A model generated the notes under the pieces. It was not told the origin of the DNA and searched no databases. It was given only the letters and a program-made list of their open reading frames with translations. From Bacillus mobilis (GTDB lineage Bacteria > Bacillota > Bacilli > Bacillales > Bacillaceae_G): a DNA stretch of 64,000 nt. Of this stretch, positions 57,672 to 64,000 are shown one piece after another. Location of the stretch: NCBI RefSeq assembly GCF_001884045.1, contig NZ_MACF01000093.1:1-64000 (forward strand). The letters run 5' to 3'. How positions within the stretch are numbered: position 1 is the stretch's first letter; every line of letters starts with the position of its first letter. The position numbers and the translations under genes were made by a program.

Positions 57672-58952
57672 CGTAATCGTAAAATTTTCAACGAGTAAAC
57701 GCCAATTTTGCGGGAATGGTAAACCGATCTTCCAGTAACTAATACCACCAATGCCTTGTTCTTTCATTAAGTTGAATTTACTTTGAATAGATCTCGAATC
57801 TTCAAACCAAACTTCGTGTTGTACGCCGTTTTCGTCAAAGTAATTGAAATGTGGAGCTTGAGCTGTGAAGTCATAGCGGATAGGGACATTGTATTTACGA
57901 GCTAGTGCAACAGCTGCGACAGAGCTAACTGCTTTTGCTGGCGGATTCCCTTGTTTGAACGGAAGTTTCCAATCAAATCCGTATAAATTTTGCCCCATCA
58001 TAATTTTTTGGGGAGGCATTTGAGATTTTGCGTATTGAAGTACTTCTTTTACAGGACCGATAGGAGAAATAGCCATCGGTGGTCCGCCTTGCCAACCCCA
58101 GTCGTATGTCATAATAACGACGAAATCAACAATTTGTCCTTGTGCTTTATAATCGTGAGCTTCAAAAAATTTCCCTTTTTGATTTGAACTTGTTTTCGGT
58201 ACAAGCGTTGTACTTAATGTGTATCCGTTAGGTAATCGTGTTTTCACATTTCGTAAAAAACGATTATACGCTTCGCGATCTTCAGGTGCCACGCTCTCGA
58301 AATCAAAATGAATGTCTCGCATACCATATTTCTCAGCTGTTTGCAAAATGTTTGTAATAAATTTGTTTTGAATCGTTGCATCACGTAAAATAACTGACGT
58401 TAGATCGGCACTGAAATTTCCATTTTCAATATTTGTAATAACGAGCATAGGGATGGTTTTACCTTGCGTTGCAATATTAGCGATTTTAGCTGTTTCAGTT
58501 GGTTCTTTTAACGTACCATCTCTTTTTGCCTCGAAACTGAAGTAAGCTAAGTATGTTAAAAATGGATTAATAGCACGCGTAGCATTAACTAAACTTTCTT
58601 TAATAGGTATAGTTGAAGGTTGTAAATAAGCGATGGATTCTACTGCTCGTTTTGTCCCTTTCGGTATATATAATTGCTGCCCGACATGGAGAATGGATTT
58701 TAAAGATAAGTTATTCACTTTAGCTAAGCTAGCGAGAGGAACGTTATATGTTTGAGAAATTCGATAGAGGCTATCGCCAGGCTGTACATAATAATTATTT
58801 CCTTTCGTATTCACGATTAGTGCCTGACCAACGACGAGTGTTTCAGATGGATTTAGTCCATTGTCTTTTACTATTTCATCAGGTGTTGATCCATATTTTG
58901 ATGCCAAGCTATATACGCTATCACCGCTACGAACAGTTACAATTTGAATCAT
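57660..58952 (-). CDS. sleL: Cortical fragment-lytic enzyme SleL (LysM + GH18)
   Basis: 430 residues, the length of B. cereus-group SleL. Two LysM repeats (about 2-47 IVTVRSGDSVYSLASKYG; 52-96 YYVQPGDSLYRISQTYN) bind cortex glycan. The GH18 barrel (about 105-425) has the catalytic glutamate near 219 in MRDIHFDFESV, TLSTTLVPKTS, VVIMTYDWGWQGGPP and ISYWKIGLPFPQNW. It is an N-acetylglucosaminidase acting on muramic-delta-lactam-containing cortex fragments during germination. No signal peptide, as is normal for a coat-associated protein made in the mother cell. Placed between sspN and a TnpB gene. Confidence 0.95.
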   Translation of the reverse strand: MIQIVTVRSGDSVYSLASKYGSTPDEIVKDNGLNPSETLVVGQALIVNTKGNNYYVQPGDSLYRISQTYNVPLASLAKVNNLSLKSILHVGQQLYIPKGTKRAVESIAYLQPSTIPIKESLVNATRAINPFLTYLAYFSFEAKRDGTLKEPTETAKIANIATQGKTIPMLVITNIENGNFSADLTSVILRDATIQNKFITNILQTAEKYGMRDIHFDFESVAPEDREAYNRFLRNVKTRLPNGYTLSTTLVPKTSSNQKGKFFEAHDYKAQGQIVDFVVIMTYDWGWQGGPPMAISPIGPVKEVLQYAKSQMPPQKIMMGQNLYGFDWKLPFKQGNPPAKAVSSVAAVALARKYNVPIRYDFTAQAPHFNYFDENGVQHEVWFEDSRSIQSKFNLMKEQGIGGISYWKIGLPFPQNWRLLVENFTITKKG

Positions 58953-59182
58953 ATGCTTGCTCCTTTCGGTAAAAGATTCACTGTTTTTATTTTATTTTTG
59001 ATTCCGCTGTATTATGATTAAATGTATGCAAGGTAGCAGAAGTGAAAGAAGGGAAGAAACAGTTAGTGTATATCTACAAAAATATATAATTAGTGATAAA
59101 ATATTTGTAGATGAAAAATATGAAAGTATATTCAATTGGTGATTTTGCAAAAAAAGGCAGGTAGGATAGAACAAACTAGTTG

Positions 59183-59215
59183 CCATCTTCAAGGGAAAAT
59201 AAGCTAAGAAGATGG
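59183..59215 (+). repeat. Hairpin at the left side of the TnpB gene
   Basis: Perfect 8-bp arms CCATCTTC/GAAGATGG with a 17-base loop, 19 bases before the tnpB start. It may be the subterminal hairpin of an IS200/IS605 left end. Confidence 0.55.
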
Positions 59216-59233
59216 TTAAGGGGTTGCTGGAAA

Positions 59234-60352
59234 ATGATGCTTGCGAAGAAAGTGAGAATCAAGCCGAATAAAGAACAAGAATTGCAACTTTGGAAATCTG
59301 TTGGTACGGCAAGATGGGCTTATAATTGGACACTGGCGAAGCAAGAAGAGAATTACAAGAATGGCGGAAAGTTCATATCAGACGGTTTTTTACGGAAAGA
59401 ATTAACTGTATTAAAGCAGACTGAAGAATATGCTTGGTTGTACGATGTTTCAAATAATATAGCGAAACAAGCGATTAAAGATGCTTGTGAAGCATATAAG
59501 CGATTTTTCAAGGGACTGGCTGATAAACCACGATTCAAAAGCAGAAGGAAAGCAAAACTCTCTTTTTACAATGATAATATCAAGTTAAAAGTAAAAGAAA
59601 AACAAGTTTTGATTGAGAAAGTTGGTTGGGTGAAAACATCCGAAAAGTTACCTGTAGGGGTTAAGTACTCTAATCCACGCGTTAGCTTTGACGGTAAGTA
59701 TTGGTATTTGTCTGTCGGTATTGAACAGGAGTTTACAAAAGAGAAGTTAACGGCTGTTTCGTTAGGAATAGATATTGGAATCAAAGAATTAGCATATTGT
59801 TCTGATGGGCAGAGGAAGAACAATATAAACAAAACAAAAATGGTAAGACAGGCAGAGAAACGCCTTCGTAGGTTGCAATGTCAAGTTTCTCGTAAATATG
59901 AAATGAATAAGGAGGGAAACCGTTTTGTCAAAACAAGCAACATTATAAAAATCGAGAAAGAGATACGACAACTACATAGAAGGTTATCAAATATCAGAAA
60001 GAATCATCTTCATCAATCCACGAGCGAAATTGTGAAAACCAAGCCATTTCGCATTGTGATGGAGACGTTGCATATGAAAGGTCTGATGAAGAATAGACAC
60101 CTAGCTAAAGCGATTGCGAGGCAGTGTTTATATGAGTTCAAAAGACAAATTCAATACAAGTGTGAAAAATATGGTATTGAATTTGTAGAAGCTGATACAT
60201 GGTATCCTTCTTCAAAAATGTGTTCCAGTTGTGGAAGCATCAATAAAGAACTAAAACTTTCTGACCGTGTATACAAATGCACTTGTGGTCACGAAATGGA
60301 TAGGGATTTAAATGCGGCTATCAATTTGTCACGGTATGAATTAGCCAGTTAA
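59234..60352 (+). CDS. tnpB: TnpB, RNA-guided nuclease of a solitary IS200/IS605-type element
   Basis: 372 residues from ATG 59234. Earlier in-frame codons have no site. The N-terminal OrfB helix-turn-helix-like region contains KPNKEQELQLWKSVGTARWA. The RuvC-like nuclease is split but complete: Asp180 in GIDIGIKELAYC, Glu277 in RIVMETLHMKG, and Asp358 in EMDRDLNAAIN. The zinc ribbon has CSSCGS and CTCG. All key residues are intact, so it is probably active. No tnpA transposase adjoins, making this an IS1341-like element. In such elements the guide RNA is made from the 3' end of the gene and its right end. Confidence 0.93.
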   Translation: MMLAKKVRIKPNKEQELQLWKSVGTARWAYNWTLAKQEENYKNGGKFISDGFLRKELTVLKQTEEYAWLYDVSNNIAKQAIKDACEAYKRFFKGLADKPRFKSRRKAKLSFYNDNIKLKVKEKQVLIEKVGWVKTSEKLPVGVKYSNPRVSFDGKYWYLSVGIEQEFTKEKLTAVSLGIDIGIKELAYCSDGQRKNNINKTKMVRQAEKRLRRLQCQVSRKYEMNKEGNRFVKTSNIIKIEKEIRQLHRRLSNIRKNHLHQSTSEIVKTKPFRIVMETLHMKGLMKNRHLAKAIARQCLYEFKRQIQYKCEKYGIEFVEADTWYPSSKMCSSCGSINKELKLSDRVYKCTCGHEMDRDLNAAINLSRYELAS

Positions 60353-60480
60353 CATCTAAAAAAAGTTACGGCTAATATGTAGGATTCGTTGTATCCGAAT
60401 TTACGCCCTCGGAGTGTTATATCAAACGAAAGTAGCTTCTGTGAAATCGGACACGTAGAACAGGGAAATAAACAAAATTT
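60353..60480 (+). ncRNA. Putative omega-RNA/right-end region of the TnpB element
   Basis: The stretch after the tnpB stop is structured (GGATTCG...CGAATT region at about 60382-60400, and CTCGGAGTG...) and non-coding up to the next gene. By analogy with other TnpB loci, the guide RNA scaffold spans the end of tnpB and this region. The exact right end was not located. Confidence 0.4.
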
Positions 60481-60517
60481 ATAGATTTTTATAAGTTTAT
60501 GGCAACGGCGAATAGAA

Positions 60518-60937
60518 ATGTTTGTAGCAGAACATGAAGTTGAGATCCGTTATGCGGAAACAGATCAAATGGGTGTTGTTTACCATTCAAACTATTTGGT
60601 GTGGCTTGAACTAGGCCGTACGAAACTTATACAAGATTTGGGATTTTCATATGTTGAAATGGAGAAAGAGGGAATTATTTCTCCTGTGTTAGACTTACAA
60701 ATTTCATATCGTAAAGCGATGCGTTACGGTGAAAAAGCAATTGTGAAAACGTGGGTGGACACTGTGAGCCCGCTTCGTGTTGTATATGGTTATGAAATAT
60801 ATAACGGTGATGGAGATCTTTGTATTACTGCAACTACGACGAATATTTGTGCGAAAAAAGAAGGGTTCAGGCCCGTATCATTTAAAAAGTTATATCCTGA
60901 GTGGTATGCGAAATATGAGGAAATTAAGAAAAAATAA
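60518..60937 (+). CDS. Acyl-CoA thioesterase (YneP-like, 4HBT hotdog fold)
   Basis: 139 residues. EVEIRYAETDQMGVVYHSNY is the family's catalytic region (Tyr-x-Glu-Thr-Asp-x-Met-Gly, Asp being the likely nucleophile or base); WLELGRTKLIQDLGF and FRPVSFKKLYPEW follow. It is of the YbgC/FadM type and hydrolyses short- or medium-chain acyl-CoA. In B. subtilis yneP lies in the same region after sspN-tlp. The ribosome site is poor (GGCGAATAGAA), and the TnpB element ends just upstream, so native control may have been altered. Confidence 0.9.
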   Translation: MFVAEHEVEIRYAETDQMGVVYHSNYLVWLELGRTKLIQDLGFSYVEMEKEGIISPVLDLQISYRKAMRYGEKAIVKTWVDTVSPLRVVYGYEIYNGDGDLCITATTTNICAKKEGFRPVSFKKLYPEWYAKYEEIKKK

Positions 60938-60968
60938 AAAAAGTGTGGCAGAAGCCACGCTTTTTTTA
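60937..60968. terminator. Bidirectional terminator
   Basis: Arms AAAAAGTGTGGC/GCCACGCTTTTT between the thioesterase and the convergent HesB-like gene. Confidence 0.9.
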
Positions 60969-61256
60969 TTTTTCATAATTAAATTGCGGGAAATCATCAC
61001 CGTCGTTAAATGTAACAGATAAATTATGTCCATCGAAGAACCACTCATCATCGCCTTCAATAAAGAAGTTAATACCTTCTTCTTGAGTTTGAACAGCAGG
61101 ATGTGCAGGGTCATCTTTACGAATACCTAAAGAAAGTCCTTTTTGCACAGTACTGCAACCGCCGTATTGTACGAAAAGGCGTAGTGTTTCACCCGATTGT
61201 AAGTTTAATTCGTTTTTATACCATTGTGCTGCTTCTTTTGTTACGGAAAGATTCAT
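60966..61256 (-). CDS. HesB/IscA-like protein (YneR family)
   Basis: 96 residues from ATG 61256, behind GGAGGAACT. The frame extends five codons further into that site. The fold resembles HesB/IscA (SVTKEAAQWYKNELNLQSGE, LRLFVQYGGCS), but only one of the usual three cluster cysteines is present, typical of the YneR subgroup. Iron-sulfur carrier function is therefore doubtful. Confidence 0.87.
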   Translation of the reverse strand: MNLSVTKEAAQWYKNELNLQSGETLRLFVQYGGCSTVQKGLSLGIRKDDPAHPAVQTQEEGINFFIEGDDEWFFDGHNLSVTFNDGDDFPQFNYEK

Positions 61257-61300
61257 GTATAGTTCCTCCAAATTATGTTGCTTTTTCTTTAGTATAAAAA

Positions 61301-61351
61301 ATAACGCAAAAAGACGCTATTAATATGCTTCACGTTTTCTTTTTGCGTTAT
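61301..61351 (-). terminator. Terminator of plsY
   Basis: 14-bp arms ATAACGCAAAAAGA/TCTTTTTGCGTTAT. On the minus strand it follows the plsY stop and is trailed by TTTTTTAT. Confidence 0.85.
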
Positions 61352-61364
61352 GTGGGTTACGATC

Positions 61365-61961
61365 TTATTTTTGCTTTTTTGAAAAGTTTGCTTTCGGTTC
61401 AGTTTTATTTATAATTCGTCCGATATTTGCACGGTGTTTATAAATAACCATACCTGCTAATAAACACATCGCAATAATGAAGATTTTATCCCCGCTAACA
61501 ATGGATGCAATAACAGCAACAACCGCTGTTACCATAGAAGAAAGTGATACGTATCTTGTTGTAAATAAAAGGCTGAAAAAGACAACAGCTAATATTGCAA
61601 AAACAACTGGAGAGTAGCATAATAGCACGCCAGCAGAAGTTGCAACAGCTTTACCACCACGGAATTTTGCAAAAATCGGATACACATGTCCAAGAACAGC
61701 TGCTAATCCGAACCACAGTGGGTGAACATCTAATCCGAAAATAATCGGTAGACTTGTTGCTAATGTACCTTTTAAAATGTCAGCAATTGTAACGATAAAA
61801 CCTGCTTTTTTCCCTAGTGTGCGGAATGTATTTGTTCCGCCTAGATTACCGCTTCCGTGCTCACGAATATCGATTCCGTAGCCGATTTTTCCAACGACTA
61901 GTGCGAATGGAATCGAGCCAAGTAAGTAGGCAACGATAAATAAAAGATATGTAGTAACCAT
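61365..61961 (-). CDS. plsY: Glycerol-3-phosphate acyltransferase PlsY
   Basis: 198 residues, five or six membrane helices. It uses acyl-phosphate (from PlsX) to acylate glycerol-3-phosphate, the first committed step of phospholipid synthesis at the membrane. The three PlsY motifs are present: [32 protein letters not shown] and [21 protein letters not shown] precedes the ATG. Orthologue of B. subtilis YneS, in the same local order (yneP, yneR, plsY). Confidence 0.97.
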   Translation of the reverse strand: MVTTYLLFIVAYLLGSIPFALVVGKIGYGIDIREHGSGNLGGTNTFRTLGKKAGFIVTIADILKGTLATSLPIIFGLDVHPLWFGLAAVLGHVYPIFAKFRGGKAVATSAGVLLCYSPVVFAILAVVFFSLLFTTRYVSLSSMVTAVVAVIASIVSGDKIFIIAMCLLAGMVIYKHRANIGRIINKTEPKANFSKKQK

Positions 61962-62081
61962 AAGTTCAGTCTCCTTTATTCAAATGTGTTGATAAAGGGT
62001 AAAAAGAGTTTTTCCCGTATATTGTACCATACATTTGTAAAGAGCACATTTCTTTTTTGTAAATGAAAAATTCATTATTTC

Positions 62082-62097
62082 GTGAAAAAAATTTCAC
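62082..62097. promoter_or_regulatory. Inverted repeat upstream of nrdD
   Basis: GTGAAAAAAATTTCAC, an inverted repeat of GTGAAA/TTTCAC. It recalls an FNR/CRP-type site, but the spacing (GTGA-N8-TCAC) is two bases too long for the FNR consensus. Confidence 0.35.
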
Positions 62098-62127
62098 AGG
62101 AATGTTACATTTCTCACAGAAACACCA

Positions 62128-62143
62128 AGACTATATGTAGTAA
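62128..62143. promoter_or_regulatory. Possible NrdR box
   Basis: The core ACTATATGTAGT (62130-62141) resembles the NrdR box palindrome ACACWATATATWGTGT. It lies about 45 bases before nrdD. NrdR normally uses two boxes about three helical turns apart; only one was seen. Confidence 0.45.
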
Positions 62144-62186
62144 CATTTTAATCAAAAGACAACAACATATTGGTGGAGGGTTATAA

Positions 62187-64000
62187 ATGTTACAACGAAA
62201 TGTACGTGGAGAAGAATTAATGAGAGTGTTTGAGACGATTGTCCACGGTAGTGAGCAAGATTTAATGCAAGAAAATGCAAATGTAGATGGCCGCTCTCCG
62301 ATGGGGGTAATGGGAACGTTCGCATCAGAGAGTGCGAAATATTATGCAGTTGAAAATTTATTGTCAGATCAAGTGAAAAAAGCGATAAATCAAAATATAT
62401 TATATCCACATGATTTAGATTTTTATGCGACAGGAACGACGACTTGTTCGCAAATTCCGTTAGCTCAAATGCTTGCGAACGGTTTTCATACCGGACATGG
62501 GCATATGAGACAGCCGCAGGATATTAAAAGTGCATTGGCTCTTTCGTCTATTATTTTTCAGGCGAATCAAAATATGCAGCACGGTGGTCAATCATTTGCA
62601 CTCTTTGATATTGATTTAGCTCCATATGTGAGAAAAACAGTAGCGAGACATAAGAAACGATTACAGTCATATCCGCTTACGAAAGAACAAATAGAAGAAT
62701 TTGCATGGAAAGAAACAGAAAATGATACGTATCAGGCGTGTGAAGCTTTCATTCACAATTCAAATAGTATGCATAGTAGGGGCGGGGGACAAGTACCGTT
62801 TATTTCTATTAATTATGGAACAGACACATCAAAAGAAGGTCGGTTATTAGTTAGACAGCTTTTAAAAGCGACACAAGCTGGTCTTGGTAAAGGAGAAACA
62901 CCAATTTTTCCTATTCAAATTTTTAAAATGAAAAAAGGTGTGAACTTTGAAGAATGTGATCCGAACTATGATTTATTTGAATTAGCGCTAGAGACAACTG
63001 CTGAACGGTTATTCCCTAACTTTTCATTTTTAGATGCGCCATTTAATGCCGTGCATTATGACGGGCGACCGGAAAGTGAAGTATGTTACATGGGATGTCG
63101 TACCCGTGTTATGTCTAACATACATGGAGAAGAAACAGCGATTGGAAGAGGTAATTTATCATTTACGTCTATCAACTTAGTGAAATTAGCGTTAATTAGT
63201 GGCTCAAAAGAAGCATTTTTTGAAGCGTTAAATTATTACTTAGATTTAGGAATTAAGCAATTATTAGAGAGATTTGAGTATCAATGTACGAAGCGAGCAA
63301 GAGATTTTCGATTTTTATATTCACAAGGTGTATGGCGCGGTGGAGAAAAGTTACATCCTGAAGATTCTGTAGCATCCATTTTAAAGCAAGGTACGTTAAG
63401 TCTTGGTTTTATCGGTCTTGCAGAGTGTTTAGTAGCTTTAACTGGAAAGCATCATGGAGAAGATGAAGAGTCATGGAAACTCGGGTATGAAATCATTTCC
63501 TTTATGAGAGATAGAATGGATAAAGCGACGGAAGAACATGAACTGAATTTCTCAGTAATTGCAACTCCTGCAGAAGGATTATCAGGGAAGTTTGTGAAAA
63601 AGGATAGGGAAGAATTTGGTGTGATTAGCGGTATAACGAACCATAATTATTATACGAATTCATTCCATATCCCAGTTTACTATAACATTCAAGCGATAAA
63701 TAAAATTCGTTTAGAAGGACCTTTCCATGCCCTATGTAACGGGGGACACATTACGTATATTGAGCTAGACGGAGCAGCTATGCATAACAAACAGGCGTTA
63801 AAACAAATTGTACGAGCGATGGCAGATCATGGCGTTGGATACGGTTCAATTAATCATCCAGTTGACCGTTGTAAGTGCTGTAGTTACCACGGAGTTATTG
63901 GTAATGAATGCCCAAGCTGTGGAAATGAAGACGAGGCTAATATAGAAAGAATTCGCCGTATAACAGGTTATCTTGTAGGTGATATGTCGAAGTGGAATAG
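62187..64000 (+). CDS. nrdD: Anaerobic (class III) ribonucleoside-triphosphate reductase, 3' truncated by window
   Basis: At least 604 residues. ATG 62187 follows TGGAGGG, and the frame is open to the window end. It makes deoxynucleotides without oxygen using a glycyl radical. Visible: TGTTTCSQIPL and CYMGCRTRVMSN (active-site cysteines), the zinc site CKCCSYHGVIGNECPSCG, and RRITGYLVGDMSKWN containing the glycyl-radical region (Gly in TGY). The N-terminal ATP-cone of many NrdD proteins is absent, since the catalytic domain starts almost at once. nrdG, the activase gene, would be expected just beyond the edge. Confidence 0.94.
   Translation, partial: MLQRNVRGEELMRVFETIVHGSEQDLMQENANVDGRSPMGVMGTFASESAKYYAVENLLSDQVKKAINQNILYPHDLDFYATGTTTCSQIPLAQMLANGFHTGHGHMRQPQDIKSALALSSIIFQANQNMQHGGQSFALFDIDLAPYVRKTVARHKKRLQSYPLTKEQIEEFAWKETENDTYQACEAFIHNSNSMHSRGGGQVPFISINYGTDTSKEGRLLVRQLLKATQAGLGKGETPIFPIQIFKMKKGVNFEECDPNYDLFELALETTAERLFPNFSFLDAPFNAVHYDGRPESEVCYMGCRTRVMSNIHGEETAIGRGNLSFTSINLVKLALISGSKEAFFEALNYYLDLGIKQLLERFEYQCTKRARDFRFLYSQGVWRGGEKLHPEDSVASILKQGTLSLGFIGLAECLVALTGKHHGEDEESWKLGYEIISFMRDRMDKATEEHELNFSVIATPAEGLSGKFVKKDREEFGVISGITNHNYYTNSFHIPVYYNIQAINKIRLEGPFHALCNGGHITYIELDGAAMHNKQALKQIVRAMADHGVGYGSINHPVDRCKCCSYHGVIGNECPSCGNEDEANIERIRRITGYLVGDMSKWN

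Noticed and set aside
62081-62098. FNR site upstream of nrdD
   Set aside because: Half-sites are separated by eight rather than six bases; kept only as an inverted repeat.

Overview
The window is a stretch of chromosome from a Bacillus cereus-group organism (B. cereus/thuringiensis type). The evidence is low G+C, strong AGGAGG-type ribosome sites, a SleL-type spore cortex hydrolase, alpha/beta-independent small spore proteins SspP, SspO and SspN, a Bacillus hut operon with its HutP-responsive terminator, and a structured repeat that resembles the dispersed bcr elements of this group. No rRNA or tRNA gene and no CRISPR array was seen.

Layout. 1-8.9 kb: the left edge looks like the 3' end of a group II intron. 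It interrupts a giant minus-strand gene of about sixteen DUF11 repeats. Two tandem paralogues on the plus strand diverge from it and end just where a DUF11 repeat would begin. 8.9-12.1 kb: DUF2621 membrane protein, unknown small protein, P-loop kinase-like protein, DJ-1/PfpI protein, and a methyltransferase with a DNA-binding-like N-terminus. 12.2-18.3 kb: complete histidine-utilisation operon hutPHUIG. 18.5-24.2 kb: CarD-family regulator, old yellow enzyme, GltB-like FMN protein, proline symporter PutP. 24.2-26.1 kb: a quinone-detoxification operon (mhqE-mhqD type) preceded by two MhqR-like palindromes. 26.1-30.8 kb: PAS sensor kinase, VOC protein, YitT membrane protein, and an overlapping set of PP2C-like phosphatase, amidase and DUF2164 protein.

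31-35.9 kb: S-layer-homology protein with two DUF4822 domains, CsbD protein, a highly structured repeat, GNAT protein, zinc-ribbon protein, membrane-anchored XRE regulator. 36-41 kb: acyl-CoA synthetase with a cre-like site, then a BirA-type operon bioY, acyl-CoA synthetase, thiolase-like gene (same order as B. subtilis yhfU-yhfT-yhfS). 41-46.2 kb: NprR/PlcR-type TPR regulator followed by a tiny cationic peptide gene and a small membrane protein, then a SAP/DUF6434 protein, Nudix hydrolase, AlaX editing enzyme and an unknown helical protein. 46.3-57.6 kb: MFS transporter, then a segment collinear with B. subtilis cotM-sspP-sspO-citB-yneN...sspN, carrying extra genes (polysaccharide deacetylase, ABC exporter, three small membrane proteins, exonuclease, FbpB-like protein). 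57.6-64 kb: sleL, a solitary TnpB of the IS200/IS605 type, yneP-like thioesterase, yneR-like HesB protein, plsY, and a class III ribonucleotide reductase nrdD running off the right edge.

Most genes are ordinary core genes. The least explained parts are the split DUF11 module system with its intron, the RRNPP regulator with its candidate peptide, the methyltransferase fusion, the thiolase lacking its second catalytic cysteine, and the structured repeat present as one long and one short copy.
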